This document shows, one piece after another, positions 35,739 to 49,522 of a stretch of DNA of 64,000 nt. This DNA is from Malurus cyaneus samueli (lineage: Eukaryota > Chordata > Aves > Passeriformes > Maluridae): positions 30,005,081-30,069,080 of the forward strand of contig CM019219.1 of the NCBI GenBank assembly GCA_009741485.1. Direction: 5' to 3'. Below the pieces are notes generated by a model, which saw nothing but the letters and a program-made list of their open reading frames with translations, made no database searches and was not told the origin of the DNA. Position numbers and translations under genes: made by a program. Each line of letters begins with the position of its first letter. Positions within the stretch are counted from its first letter, which is position 1.

Positions 35739-37649
35739 AATACCCGTTTTCCTCATGAATCATCGCTGTTATTGTGAATGCAATGAAATAGTGCCACAAT
35801 ATTTCCCTCCCACCTCGCACTGCACCCAAACAGCAAAGCAGCAGCTTTTCCTGAGCTGGGTCTTCATCTCCAGGGCAGTGTTTTATGTCTCCAGGAGAAG
35901 CTCCAGCATCATTTGGAAATGTTGAGGCCAAAATTAGCTCACAATTCCCTGCCAAAGAGCAGCCACGGGTGTCCTCACACACATCCCAGAGGTCAGCTCA
36001 ACAAAGGGATGGAGTTAATGAGCTTTTAGTTTGGAATTGTGCCCTGGATCTTTACTAATCTGGCTTTTAGACTCTCACACACTTCACAGTGCAAATGTGC
36101 TCCTGAGTCCTGCGCTGCAACGAGGTGGACCCAGAGATTGTCCTGATTCTTCCTCTCCATTCTGGGGTTTTTTAGGTTTGTATGTGGCACATGATTTGGC
36201 TGCACTCAGCAGCTGTTTTGCCCAGATCATTGACAAAGATAAAAATCCCTCTGTCAGAAGGGTCTGGATGAATTAATGCATTTCACACTCTCTCTGCAGG
36301 GGAAGCAATAATTCACTTTATTTCAGAGCTTGTGCGAGCCAGGCCTGTGTTATTTTAGTTTTGCCTGAACAAACAGAGACTTGGACACGTCTCTCTCCCC
36401 AAAGGATCCATCAGCACAACAGGACCACACCACTCTCATCCCAACACCCACATCTCAAGGGCTCTGTGTTCATTAGGAGTTAACAGAAGTGACAGCTCAT
36501 CAGACCCCTGATGAAATCTTTGTTCTTACTGAAATAGATTTTTCACCACGCTCTATCACAATAAAATAGAAAATAACAATATTTCAGGGACAAGTGATGC
36601 ATCAATTTCCATTTTTCCATCAGTTTGCTGCTCACCCCCAACTGGGTTAGCTGGGCAATGGGATAACTGTCAGCCATCCTTAAGGAAACATGGAATGAAG
36701 GCTGCAGCCTGGGATATGAATGTTAGATTACAAACCACGCTGCTGGGCTGGGTTATTCACTGTGCTTCTCTCCAGAATTCCCAGCCTGCCTTTTCCAGCA
36801 GGGAGAGAACCTCATCTCTGCCAAATCAAAGTGGATTTCAAATGACAGCCTCAAATCTGCACTGGAGCTTTCTGATTTCCACCAATTAGCACCAATTAGA
36901 GCGTGTGAAGGACTCACACCTTTCCTTGGCTTTTGCCACGATGGTTTTTATGGAGCCGTGGCCAGTGAAGGAGTTGCTGATATTCCTCTCATCCCATGGC
37001 CACTTATTTCCTAAAAGAACCAGCACTTGCCCTTCCCAAGTGCTGCATTACTCTGTGGGGCACAGCTCCAGTTATCCCAAGCTTTCCTCTCCTCCCCAGC
37101 CATGGCCATTGGACTTCCCCCCGTGTTTCAGCCCAGGGAATTCATTTCCGAGCTGTGTGTCCAAATCCCTCTTTCCAACAGTGCTCAGAGGGTGTTTTCA
37201 GCCACCACCACGTTACTGAACTCTCTGGAAATGAGTGCCAGGAGAAAGCAGCCATGGCAGAGGCTGTTCTCAGCGAGTCAGCAGTTCAGGATGCGCAAAA
37301 TGCTGCGGTTTTGCACAAAAAACCTGCTCAGGAAACCCTAAAGAGCTTCACAGCAAACTGAAACTTCAAGGAATCCTTAATGAAAAAAGGAGAACTCCAA
37401 GTTAATGCACTGCTAAGTCCTTATGGACCCTGCAACTCCTGCCAGGATGTTTCAATCTCAACAAGATCCTAGGTTTTCTACCTCAGCTTGGAGAGTTTGG
37501 GAATGCAGCAGTCATGGGCAGGAACTCAGGCACCAGCTGGAAGGGACAGCTGAGAAATTCATCAAATATTTAACATTATTTATTGGCCGTGATGACGCTG
37601 GGAGGTCCTCAAGTGAATCCTTTGGAATTTTAATTTTGGGCTCAGCATG

Positions 37650-37735
37650 TCCAGGAGGGAGCTGGGGAGGCCCAGAACTGGACACAGCCCTCGAGGTGTG
37701 GCCTTGAGCAGCGTGAGAAGAGATGTGGAGCATCT
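37650..37735 (-). mobile_element. Short CR1 internal fragment
   Basis: The segment gaggcccagaactggacaca followed by gccctcgaggtgtggcct matches the internal part of the second CR1 group, seen also near 23.8 and 25.5 kb. Confidence 0.55.
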
Positions 37736-40185
37736 CCCACCAGCCCCAGCCCACCCTGCTTCTCCCTGCTTCTTCCAGGTGACCATCAAAACTCTCACTG
37801 TCCCTCTCCAGACCTGCCAAATTCCCATTTAACCATCCCACCCATCCTCAGCTTCCAAATGCTGCAGGTGACAATGTCCCCATCCTGTGTGACCCCAAAC
37901 CAGCACCACCTGCTGCTGTCCCCTCTTCCTCAGAGCCTCCCCGGCACCCAGAGAGACAAAATCTCTCATTTCTAAAATATTCAGCCCCAAAGCTGTGTTT
38001 TCCATCAAATTCCTGCTTCTCCAGAAGGCTCTGCTTGGCACTGTGGGTTTGCAGGCAGACTCCAGAGTTTTCATCGGGCTCCAAAGGCAGTTTGGAGTTT
38101 TCAAACACAGAGCCTGAGACACCCTCCTCATAATTATGCTGTGCTCAAACTTTTCTACCAGCTGTCCCTTTTCCATGACTTTCTCTTCCTAACATTCCAT
38201 GGATTTTAACATATTTCAGCATGGTTTCCTTTGGAATTCTCTAAAATATTATTCCAGAGACATCAGCTGACTTTCCCATTATCAACACAAGACAATGAAC
38301 AGTTTTTCAAGGAGAAGAAATCCCAGCAAATCCCACCCAAAGCCATCTCTGATCCTGGCAGACCCAACATTCCCATAGGAATACTTCTTTTCCATGGACT
38401 TCCATGGTTAATAAGATTCAATCAGGGACACTGCAAGGAAATTCAGGCATTTCTTCTTAGAAGAGAGGGAAAAACAAGGTACAGGAGCTAAATTTCAACC
38501 TGCAACCTGTCAAGAAATGCTTAGGCTATTTGAAAGATATTCATAGTTTTAAATTATCAAATATTATAAATGATAAGGAAATTATTATTTGAAAAATAAT
38601 GCTACTGATAAGGCCAATAATCCTCTTATCACAGAGGAGCTGATGTGATTATGAGCCAGGCAAAAGGAAATGAAGTTTGGCAGCCTCCAGCTGCCTTTTT
38701 TCCACTACATGAGGAGTTCTTCACTTGGCCTGGTCAAAAAAAGCAAAATATTTCCAAGCAGACTCTCAGCCCTGCTGAAATCCTTTGAGGAGAGGAGACT
38801 GTCAGCTGCTTTGGGAGGGACCCATTTGTTATCTGAGCATGCAAATGGGCACAAGAATAGGCCCTGTCTGGGTGATATCAGGCTGAGGAGGGGGATAAAT
38901 GGCTTTTTGTGAGAAATGTCAGGCACAAGGATGAGCTCTGCAATATCTGTGATTATCAAATGGCTGCACGCTGTCCAAGGGTTCCCAAAACACCTCTGGA
39001 GCCCATGAGGAAGGAGACTTTAATGGGGAAACTTCAAAAAGAAGGTTAAGGAACAGACCTGGATCTCCAAATCATGTTGATCATGCCTGTAGTGAGCATC
39101 CCTTGCTGAGACTGAGAAAGCCGGGGGCAATAAATCCTAAATGTAAATCCTAAATCTGTGCTTATGCTTTTGCTGGATTGCCAGTCCACAAATGAACGAT
39201 TTATAAGGTCCTTAAACTCTTCAGGCAGCCTGGTGACACTCTGAGGGATGTTAAATGTGGGCACAGGGGGAGCACGACAGTCTGGGACCATCTGTGGCCA
39301 TAACGGAGAGGGAGGGGGATGACACCAAATGACACCAAACCATTTGCTATTTCCCAGCAGTTTCAGGACTGGGTTATAAATTAAGGAGTAAAACCTGTAG
39401 TATTCCACCTCCAGATGTCTCATCCTTTGCAATTCCCCACAATTCATCATTTTGAATACTTTAGTAGCAAGACTCCACTGCTCCTCTCTCCTCTGCCCCA
39501 GCAAGGGGGTGAACACTGCCCTGAGCGTTTTCCAGAGCTGCCAGGTCTCAGCTCCAGAGATGCCCACCAAAATCAGCAAAATTACACCCAAACAAGCCTC
39601 ACCCCTTTATTTTGGGCTGCCTCTTCTCCCTGCCAAGGGAAACCTTGAGGAAGCCATGCAGGGTGGAGCTGCAGATCCTGAATTGGAGATCTCACCACCT
39701 TTCAGAGCCCTGCATTTCAAGCCACACTTGAAATGTGATCAAAATATTTAATAATGCCACCTGCTTTAATACTGGCAATGAAAAACCCCAGTCTTTCACT
39801 CCAATCCCTCCCATCACTGCACTCTTCCCTACAGTTTAGTAAGAAAGAGAAAACAATCCTCTTGCTATGCACAGCCATCAATATTCCAATCCCAAATGAT
39901 AATTTGGAAAGGATGAGTGACTTCAAACAAACCCTAGCACCTCAGTAAATCTCCAGTTGTGCCTAATGTTCTGCAGTGAGCTGTGAAGAGCTGGATGTCT
40001 GTGCTGCAGCAAACAAACATCTGAAATCCTGGCACAGCCTGCTCTGCTCTGGAGCTCAGAATTCCACTGCCCTCCTGGGCCACAAGCCAGGATTGGACTT
40101 GATTTGATGCAGAATTCCTGACCACAGGAGTTTTCTTTCCCTGAACAGTTAAATGTCATTCCCATTGTGGGGAGAAAATAAAACT

Positions 40186-40256
40186 GGTGGCAAAAAAAAA
40201 AAAAACCAAAAAAAAACCCAAAAAAACAAGCCAAAAAACCCCAAAAAACAGCACTC
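40186..40256. repeat. A-rich low-complexity tract
   Basis: About 70 bp consist of A runs interrupted by c or cc. It may be a decayed poly-A or CA-type microsatellite; no adjoining retroposed sequence was recognised. Confidence 0.85.
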
Positions 40257-40751
40257 ATCCTTAAAAAAGGGGGGAATTGGAAATCAAAAATAAATGTCAT
40301 TATTTTTAAAGGACAAAAGCCAGAAGGAAAAGATTTAATTCCTGACATCAGCTTTTCAAATTCTCAGTAGAACCACTAAAAGTAGAAGGCAGCACTGAAA
40401 CCCAAAGCAGACCTTGTGTTCCTGAGATCACGAGTGGGTCTCTGAGGATGTTTTTCCTCATTGGCAGAGCCAAAAAGCGGGGGAAAAATACATTGGTGGC
40501 TTTGTTCTCCTTGGGAATGGAAAGACATCATCTCACAGAGCACAGCAATCCTACCAGCAAATTAGAGTTTACCTCAGCAGAAAAACTCTGAGGTGAAAGA
40601 CAGAGAAAGAAAAAACAGGAAAAGCAAGAAACGCAGTGCAAAATCCTCAGGGATCCAGGCCTTATTCCCCAGGGCATCCAGTGCTGCACCCCCTGGTCCC
40701 TGTGAGCACCTCCTTCATGCAGGTGGCATTTCAGCATTCCTGCACAGCCCA

Positions 40752-40962
40752 GAATTTCCACTGAGGCTGGAAAAGCCCTCCCAGCCCATGGAGTCCAAGC
40801 TGTGCCCATCCCCACCTTGTCCCCAGCCCAGAGCTCTGAGTGCCACCTCCAGCCCTTCCTTGGACACCTCCAGGGATGGGCACTCCAAAGCTCCCTGGGC
40901 AGCCCCTGCCAAGGCCTGAGCACCCTTTCCATGCAGAAATTCCTGCTGATGTCCAACCCAAC
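40752..40962 (-). mobile_element. CR1 fragment, second group
   Basis: It runs from ccactgaggctggaaaagcc through catggagtccaagctgtgcc to ccatgcagaaattcctgctg and gatgtccaaccca. It is almost identical over its length to the copy at 25.05-25.24 kb. Confidence 0.95.
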
Positions 40963-43204
40963 TCATTCTTTAATTCTAGAATCAGCAACATTAAAGTGAG
41001 GTATTGGCTTATTCCAGCCTGTGTTAACCGACATTTCAAATCCTCCTTTACCTGGCACTTCTCCCTCCTCTTCCCTTCTCCTCCCTTTTCCCTGTGGGGC
41101 ATTACCTCCAAGAATTTTCCATAGTTAGAACACGTGTGGTCAGCATCAAACCCCTATTCCTGAGCAATCCCTGCCCCAGCCCCTTCCTGGCCATTCCCAA
41201 GGGGCTACAGAGACTACACTGTGGCTACTGAAACAACTCATCACAAAAGGCATTTCAAGAAAAACCTGAGCCTGGCCTTCTCTACGAGACAGGAGAGACA
41301 ATTTATCCTGTGAAAGGGCAGAAGGGAATGGACATTTTGATCCCATGGAGCATCCCTTCAGTTCTGCTCCAGCGCCTGCAGCAGCAACACCAGCTCCTCC
41401 CTCTCAGCCGCTTCCCTGGGATGCCCTCAAGTGTCCCAGGCACTGTCTGAATTTCAAATCAGGTGCTCAAAACCCAAACACACCTGGCAGATGAGAGGTG
41501 GGGCCCTTTCCAGGGCTTTTTTTTCCATGCAGGGGATTGAAATTCCACAAAAACCTGGATCGAGGGCTGGGTTCACACTTTAAGGATGAGCCCACAAGGT
41601 GCAAGAATCCCAGAGAGCTCCTGTGGGCACTCTGGATATCCCCACCCTCTGCACATTCTCACTTCATCAAGCTCCCTTGGAATCCTTTCCAGGCCTGTCC
41701 AAGGAATTTTTTATTCCTAGGATTCAAGCCTGTGTGTGTAAGTGGGAATTTTCCCCCAGTATCACCCCCTAAATCTTGATCCTGCCTCCAAGGAGACCCC
41801 AAACATCCCTCACCACCTCTCCTGACTACTTCCAGGACCTTGGATGAATTGGAATTTACGCAATGGAACAGAACCTGCAGCCTCTTTTAACTGAAGGAAA
41901 CTTTTTTTATTTAGGAACCCTTTTTACAGAAGAAAAAAAAAAAATGCAGTATTTACCCTTTCAAGGCGTTCTGGTCTTTAAACGTGGATGGTTTAGCAGG
42001 AAATTCTTGCCACAGCACAAGGCTTTCCCCCATCTTTTAGTCCCTGGCCAAATTTATTTAATCAGTAGCTTTTCCTTGACTGAAATAATGTGATTTTAAT
42101 GAAATGGAATGGTTTTTAGGGCTGGCTTGAGAGGGAAACCATGGAAAGGCTGTAACAATGAATATTGTTACAGTGAGAGGTGGATTTCAGCACTGCTGTG
42201 ACCTCATTGCACTGTGTAAGGACAAATCCAAATGACACTCAAAAAGCCCAGTCTGGGGTAAATACCAGAGATAAATTCAACAAAACCCCCCTGTACCATC
42301 AGGAGTTACTAAACCTACAGCACAAAATCACATTTCCCTTTTCACTGCTCTATGAACTACCTTGATCTAACATTGATTTATTCCCATAATGAGCTACCAA
42401 AAATCTGCCTTTCAAAGGGAATCACTGGCAGGATTTGCCTTGCAGAGTACACACAAGGATCAAAAACCAGCCTGGTTTTCCAGCCCTCCTTGGAGCAGGT
42501 GCTGCTGGGGAATTAGGGTGGCTTTTGATCCTGCCAAGGATCATCCGTTGACTTTGGGAAGGGAGACACGGACTGGTTCCTCAAAAAAATTAGGAAAAAG
42601 AGGAGCTTGACTTGCTGCTGGCTCCAGAAGAGTTATCAGAGGTTTTCTTAGTGTTCTATTCCTTGGAGAGTTATTCCAGGTTTCCTTGGTCTCCTATTCC
42701 TTGGAGCATGGCAGGATGCAGCATTCCAGCCCAGGACACGCTGGGAAGGTATTCCTGGATTTCTTAGCCAGGAAATTTCTTAGGCAGGTTTATGGTTTTG
42801 TCCTGACCTTCAGAAGAAAGGACTGGGCACCCAAGGGTGGCCCTAAGAAGCAGCAGCTGCCCTGAGCCATCGGGATTCCTGCTGGGGGAAACCCTGGAAA
42901 AACCATGATGCTTGTTTTCAGCTGGATAAATGAGAGTTAATACATGAATATCCCTATTTCACCCCCAAAAGTTTAATTTCTGCTGTGCATTGCTCCCATG
43001 TGAAGCTCTGCTGTTGGAGATGGTGATAATTATATTAATGGGATAATGACACAATTAGAGAGGGACTTTTTAGACCAATATCAGCAGGAAATAATCCTGT
43101 GCAACCCCACTGACTTTTCTGTGGGCAGCCACCATTTACACCTTACTTTTCATTCCATTTATTTCTTAACAAGAGCATTTGTATTCAGGCATTAATACAG
43201 GAAA

Positions 43205-43252
43205 GGAAAAAAAAAAAACAAAAACCAACCCCCACAAAAAAAAAGCAAAGAA
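43205..43252. repeat. A-rich low-complexity tract
   Basis: Two runs of about ten A residues are separated by caaaaaccaacccccac. No associated element was recognised. Confidence 0.8.
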
Positions 43253-43330
43253 TAAAGTAAACAATTGAAATGCTCCTTCTTTTCAGGATTTATTCTGTTT
43301 TTCCTTAGAAACATTTTGAAGGAAAGCATC

Positions 43331-43432
43331 TTTAAAAATCTGCATTCAATGTAGCAAATGGGATTTTAAAATGAGCATTTAATGTGCCAAATGGGATCTA
43401 AAAATGAGCATTTAATGTTCCAGATGGGATTG
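43331..43432. repeat. 33-bp tandem repeat, three copies
   Basis: The motif gcatttaatgt (gcattcaatgt in the first copy) followed by a ccaaatgggat-type end occurs at 43342, 43375 and 43408, a strict 33-bp period. The copies are modestly diverged. Confidence 0.88.
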
Positions 43433-43859
43433 AAACTGAGTTTGAGACAGCTAAAGATGCCCAGAGCCCAAGTGGAAGACCCAATGAGAAGTAACATTTT
43501 TTAAGGACCTTCCTACAGGTGCTCCAACTGGAAGAAATCCTTTTCCTAACTTCATAAACTACAAGATTTAAAGAAATAAATATTAATTTTCTTGTCTTAG
43601 GCCTTTCTAATGAGCCACAGGTTGAGTCCAAGCTGCTCAGCCACTGCAAGGAAATGCTCATTGGTTTCCTCCTCACATTATTTGCTTTAAAATTAAAGCT
43701 GGGCAGGCTGAGCAGGACCTGAATCCAAATTAATCTTGACAATCTTCTGGAAAATCTCTATCAAAGCTCAGAGTTTAAAAGCTTAATGCCAGCACAGGGC
43801 CTGCTCTGGCAGCTCCCACCCCAGAGCTGATCCCCCACTCATTTGTTGAAAGGCTCGTT

Positions 43860-43912
43860 AATGCTAAAATTGATGATCTTAGAAGGCTTTTCCAACCTAA
43901 AAGATCCTCTGA
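43860..43912 (+). mobile_element. Short CR1 3' end
   Basis: The sequence aaattgatgatcttagaagg followed by cttttccaacctaaaagatc matches the plus-oriented CR1 3' terminus. Confidence 0.6.
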
Positions 43913-43924
43913 ACCCCTGCATGT

Positions 43925-44035
43925 TATTTTTTATATATATTATGTTATAATAAAACACCCATTTGGACAAACTAATATTTTACTAATAATAGCATTATTA
44001 ATGTTTATTATTAATAATATTATTCTTGTTATTAT
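43925..44035. repeat. AT-rich microsatellite-like segment
   Basis: Almost only A and T over about 110 bp, including tatatata and repeated attattaat motifs, between two CR1 copies. Confidence 0.8.
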
Positions 44036-44247
44036 TTCCTTTTCCCCCAGTCCCATTTTTCTCCAACACTAACTGGGACAAGGCTGCCATAGTAAGGTCT
44101 GAGTAAGGTCGTAGTAGCACTGGGATGGCTGAGTGCACCCCAGTGACCTGGGCCTTTCCTTTCCCAACAATTTGGTGACATTTCCTTCTCTTTGGGATCA
44201 TTTTGGTGAAACACAACCTGTTCCTCACCGCTGTGGCATTGGATTTC

Positions 44248-44615
44248 ATGGAATCCCAGAATGGTTTGGGTGGGAAGGGACCTCAAATCCCATCCCATCC
44301 CACCCCTGCCATGGCAGGGACACCTCCCACTGTCCCAGGCTGCTCCCAGCCCCAATGTCCAGCCTGGCCTTGGGCACTGCCAGGGATCCAGGGGTGGAAT
44401 TCCATCCCAGCCCCTCCCAGGGACAATTCCTTCCCCATATCCCATCTGGCCCTGCCCTCTGGCAGTGTGACCCCATTCCCTGTGTCCTGTCCCTCCATCC
44501 CTTGTCCCCAGTCCCTCTCCAGCTCTCCTGGAGCCCCTTTAGGCCCTGGAGGGGGCTCTGAGCTCTCCCTGGATACTTCTCCTCTCCAGGTGAGCACCCC
44601 CAGCTCCCTAAGAAA
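44248..44615 (-). mobile_element. CR1 fragment, young group, with an internal deletion
   Basis: It starts at the tail side with ttcatggaatcccagaatgg, passes through the shared core and reaches cagctctcctggagcccctt and ggtgagcacccccagctccc. Relative to the 16-kb copy it lacks the block encoding the 'gcagccacagcttctctggg' region, which is replaced by gtggaattccatcccagccc. Confidence 0.95.
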
Positions 44616-45167
44616 CAGGAATTATTTTTTATTGATCCTCTCTAAGGCCTAATTCTCCAAAGGAACAGAAAGAACTTTTGAGAAAGACAAATGTAAGGAT
44701 TGAAACCTTGACCTCCTGTTTTCCTTTATGTCTCGTAACACTTTGTTTTACAGCAACCTGAACTTCTTCTCTAGAAACTCACATTTTACTTCCAGAAGCA
44801 CAAGAACACACCCTAAATGGATCTGAACAAGTTTAAACCCGCGAATTTTCCCTCAGAATGATTTTTTTTTATAGAAATGGGTCTTTTCTGACACAAGATA
44901 CTCTTTGAATGACTCACATTGAAGCTTTTCTCTCACCCCTCGGCTCTGGGACTCTTTGCCAATGAATAACTCACAACAGGAATGAAACTCCCCCTCCTCT
45001 CAGAGGATGGGCAAACAGTAAACAAAAATCATCAGAATAATAAATAATAATGATTAACACCAAAAGAGATGAGAAGGAAACAAATCAAATACTGCACGCA
45101 CAAAGAAAAAAGGCGAGAGAGGACGGCAGTTTCATGGGGTTTTTGGATAAATAAACAAGTGCCATAC

Positions 45168-45273
45168 CTTTTTAAAAATTCCATATACTCAGTATGCTTG
45201 ATGAGGCCTGTCCTCATCATTATTGTTTGAAAACATTGCCGATCAATAGCCCAAAGTTTCACATTTACGAGAG
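45168..45273 (-). CDS. PRKG1: PRKG1 internal exon: end of cGMP-binding domain A
   Basis: This is a 106-nt coding exon of cGMP-dependent protein kinase 1, the cytosolic Ser/Thr kinase that mediates NO/cGMP signalling. Read on the minus strand, it follows a strong acceptor (a T-rich tract ending in ccag; AG at 45274-45275) and ends at a donor gtatgg (GT at 45166-45167). Two bases of a split codon are followed by 34 codons, including [24 protein letters not shown] and HTEYMEFLK. The last two bases, AG, complete a Ser codon with the first base of the next exon. The peptide matches the vertebrate PKG I sequence that ends cyclic-nucleotide-binding domain A and leads into domain B; PRKG2 differs clearly here. 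The exon is phase 1 at its start and phase 2 at its end. The catalytic domain lies on later exons outside the window. The identification rests on recalled family sequence; the splice sites and frame are read directly. Confidence 0.97.
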
Positions 45274-46404
45274 CTGGAAAAAAAACAAGACAAGGGGAAA
45301 ATGTGATTAGCAAAAAATGTCCAAATTCCTGTTGTGAACTGCAGAGGAAAACGATGTCATTGATAGGAAAGCATGGAAATGGAGAACATTGCAAACCAGG
45401 AAACTCAGCCGCTGGACAATGGACTAAGCATGCGTGGAAATGACTGGGAAAAACCAGTTTTGGTGGAAAGATGGCCTGGAGGAAGCTGTGAGAGGAGGAG
45501 AAATCAAGGAAGGCTGAAGGTGAGCAAGGATTCGGGGTCAGTTCATCATAACCTGAGGGATTTCGGGACATTCTTAGTGCATTATCCAGCAAAACCCATT
45601 GAGCTTTCATCCTATTCCCCAAAAAAGGGAACAGATTCCACCTTGGCCTCAAGGAAATTTCCAGACCCAAGCCCTGCTACACCCTGATAATGAAACAACT
45701 GCCAGTTAGGGAGCTTTTGAGTCATTCTTTTCCAACTTCAGTTTTCAGGTCCCTGCTGAATTCTGAGACTTCTGAGTTATGCAGAAAACATCACATCCCA
45801 ATCACCAGAGGCAAAATTCCATTGTAAAAACAGGGAAAAACAGGGTGTAAGTAGAGAATGGAACCCCAAAAGGTCCAGATTTCACTTCACCTGTGGTTTA
45901 GATATTTGCATTAACCATAAATGCTTGAGTATATACAGTTTATAATAGAGCTTCTCCTTAGAGAAACAGTTTGATTAAAACTATTCCCCAAACCTCTACA
46001 CTTGAATTGATTTCTATTTTTTCAGAGAGTAAATGCAATAAATTCTATCCCCATGCCCCATTTAACTACAGGAAACAGCACGGAGCAAACAGACTTTCAG
46101 CAAAATATTTACAAATATTCTCACTGATAAAATCCATGAAATTAATGTGCTTCAGCTCCCAAACCTCCTCCTTAATGAGCTTTTATCCTAAACTGTGTTT
46201 GCAGGATGGGAAATCTTCAAAGTGCAAATTCAAAGATTTCTTCTTGAGTTGCACAGAAGATCATCCTTTACAGCCTCTTCTCCTTTTCAACACAGAAACT
46301 TCTCTTTTAGAGAAGCATTTTTAGTTTTATAGCCAAGTGGAAAAATGCTTAAATTTCCTCCTGCCTGGCCATGTCAGTGTGGTTTTATTCAGTGTCATCA
46401 TCAC

Positions 46405-46520
46405 ACAAGGAATTAGAGGTGCTCCAGGCCAGGCTGGACAGGGCTTGGAGCACCCTGGGACAGTGGAAAATGTCCCCAGTGGATGAGCTGTAATGTCCTT
46501 TCCAATCCAAACCATTCCAG
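46405..46520 (+). mobile_element. CR1 3' fragment
   Basis: It runs from gaggtgctccaggccaggct through tgggacagtggaaaatgtcc to cctttccaatccaaaccatt. It is a plus-oriented, moderately diverged 3' end. Confidence 0.8.
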
Positions 46521-48359
46521 GTACAGAGAGATAAATAAATATAATTCATGTACCACTGTTTATCATTTTACAGATATAGTACTCTATTATATCCTATTTA
46601 TTTTAATAAATCCATACATACACCCCCTAATTATACACAGCCCCCCCATGGTCCATGCAGCTCAGGAATCAAGCAAAGTACACACAATATACTTCTGCGT
46701 TAATTATAACTTCACTAATTATAAATCACACTTTACACTGCCATTTCTGCTGCCTTAATGATAAACAGATGCTTTAGGAAAGGCTAATCAGGGCAGAGAT
46801 TTAAATGTCAGCAGGACCCTTATAATCAGCATGAGCATCTTCTCCTGTCGTGCTGAAACCCCCTCTCAGTGCTGAAGAAGCAGGAGGAATTCTGTGGGAT
46901 TTGATGCTGTTACAGATTTCAAAGTTATGTATTTAGGAGTGCCCTGAGGTGCAAAATATATCTTTGGGATTTGTCCCACAAATTCAGCATCCACTGGGAA
47001 TGGCAGAGTTAGAGCAGACACAGAGATTTCTTGCTCCATCCCTCTCCACACAGCTTATGTTGAATGCTGGGGGTAAAATATCTCATTCCCTGACTGCAGG
47101 AGGCACAACCATAAAGGAATATATTCAGTGAAATGATGTGTCTGCACCAGGAGTTTCCTTACTCAATAATCTGAAACATAACCCTGCAATCAAAGCTGCT
47201 CCATCCATGCCAGCAATGCTACAATTCAAGTTTAATGCCTCTTTTACACTTTTTTTCCCAGTGAAATGCCATAGCTGGGGTTCTGTTTGATCCTTGGGAC
47301 AGCACAGAACAAAATCACTGCTCAAAATTCCCAAAGCCACCAGCATTTTGGACAGGGATGCCCAAGACTGGGATTTCTATTTGGCTGCTGTTTTAAGAGC
47401 TCTCCAGGTGAGGGTATTGGGCACTGCAGAATATTTGAACTGCACTTTCAAACAACAGATTGATGTCAATTATGATTTATGATGGATTTCTGCTGTGGTT
47501 CAAGGGCTGAAGACAAAGCAAAATGCTGCTGGAGAAACAGGGAAGAGCTGAGGCAGAAGAATCAGGATTTCCAGAGTCAGAACTGGATGGGGGTTGAGAT
47601 GTTATCATTAAAGTTTAAATTTTGAATGCTTGCCATGGTTAAGCCCTCATTTCTGATTCAAGCTGCCTGGCATTATCTAAATCAATGATTTCAGCAAATG
47701 AGCCAAACCCCAAAACTGTCAGGAAAATGAATCCAGAAACTCCAGAGGGCTATGTAAAAAAAAAAAAAAGAAGCCAGAGGACTCCTGCAGCTTCATTTGA
47801 ATGAAGGCAGAGAGCCCGCTGGGGCACATGCTGGTGGAGTTTTCTCTCTCGAGGTTTTGGAGGACACGGCCCCTTTTATCCCATACTCTGGCAGAAAGTT
47901 CTTCCTTTCCCCAACAGCTGAGGGACCAGGAAGGTACAGCCTCCCTGAACCTCCTGCCTTCCATCCTCCCTTCAACCTGGCATTTTCCCCCAAAGTTCAG
48001 AAACTCAGGCTGGTGTGGACCCATTTATCTGTTCCAGGAGTGAAACTGTCTGGGTTCTGTAACAAAACTTGTGGCTTGCAGTGGGCAGAGACATCCAGTT
48101 CCATTTCACAGCCATCAACACCCATTCCTCACCCAGGAAATTGTTTGGGAAGACATCAGCGCACACCTTCCCCATCGACATCCCTGATTAAAGCAGATTT
48201 TAAAACTTGAGAAACCATTTCCAACTTCTTTTCCAAAAAGAAGCTTTTTCTAAACTTTTCCTTTACCCATAAAAATATATGCCAGTTCAAAGGGGTGAAC
48301 AGAGGGATGCAGAATCCAGCCCAAAGCCTGGGATTTGTCCCAGCTGTTTTGTCCATGGC

Positions 48360-48505
48360 TGGAGCCTTCTCTTCTCCAGGCTGAACAGCCCAAAATCTCT
48401 AAATAATAGGGATTATTCATTCTCGAACCTCTCCAGGCCTTAATTTCCTTAATTTTCAATGCTTCCATCGCATCCCCAGCCTGCTCAAGGACCAGGTTTG
48501 AGCTA
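48360..48505 (-). mobile_element. CR1 internal fragment
   Basis: The motif ccttctcttctccaggctga followed by acagcccaaaatctct is the reverse complement of the widely conserved CR1 internal region. The right limit is blurred. Confidence 0.65.
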
Positions 48506-49522
48506 TTTTGCATCTTTTCTTCTTGTGGACCCTGTGGCTGAAAATCATCAAGTTTAGGGTCAGATCTGAGCTACTCCTCTCCCTTCATTACGTGCAAAAG
48601 CAATGAAATCAGGGGAAAATGCACAGTTTTAAGTGAAAATATTTATGGAAGAGCAAATATTATGTTACATAATATGAAATATTTTATGTTAGATATGTGG
48701 GGAAGTCCTTAACATTAACCAATCCTTGCACTCAGAGCAGCCAGCAGGGGCATTATTTCCAAAATGAAATGCAATATTCACAGGGCCCTGAATTCTCTTA
48801 GCACCTTCCCAAGTTTTTGTGCGCTCACTGAAGCCTCTCCAAGCCTTTTCAAGGATCACCAGGTGAATCATCCTCAGCCCAAATGCTGCTGGCAGTGTTA
48901 TCAGACCTGAAAATTATTATTCCCTTGCACTCCAGACTAGAATTCAGCAGCTCACTCCAGCCTTCAGGCCATTCCATTCCAATAATTGTTTGTTTATCTG
49001 CCCTCAGGCAAAGAACCAGCAGCAACTTTGTGTCCTCAGGGCTTTTTTTGGGCAGACAAAGCCTCACATTTCCACTCCTATTGAACCATCCACCCACCAG
49101 GGTTGGGTTTTGCTGGGAATATTGTGGAAATTGCCATGGGGGAAAGCACAGTCATTTCCAGCTCTTTCTGTGTTAAGTATGAAATGATGATGAAAAGCAC
49201 CTTTAACTAAAGAGAAGGAGCAGATGGAATTGTTTATCCTGCCAAACACACCGGGAATCATGAGGGAGGCTCCAGCAGACTCCAGCACACAGTGGGCAGT
49301 GATGCAGAGGGGATGCATCCAGTGGCTGCAGAAGGAATAAATTCCTTTATTCCCAGATGTTTCTGTTCCAACTTTCTGCTAACAACAGTGCTGGGACAAG
49401 GATGACTCCATCCTGATATCCCATTTTCCACTAGGTCCTTTCCTGTTATTCCCCAGGGAGGGTTTGTCAGTATGGAAGAAGTAATTTTAATTTGCCTGAG
49501 GATAAATGCAGAGAAAAAACTC

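Noticed and set aside
39046..39591. 181-aa minus-strand ORF
   Set aside because: It has no recognisable domain, splice context or promoter. ORFs of this length occur several times by chance in the window.
45032..45670. A 212-aa ORF as an independent gene
   Set aside because: It only appears long because it contains the 106-nt PRKG1 exon; the flanks are intron.
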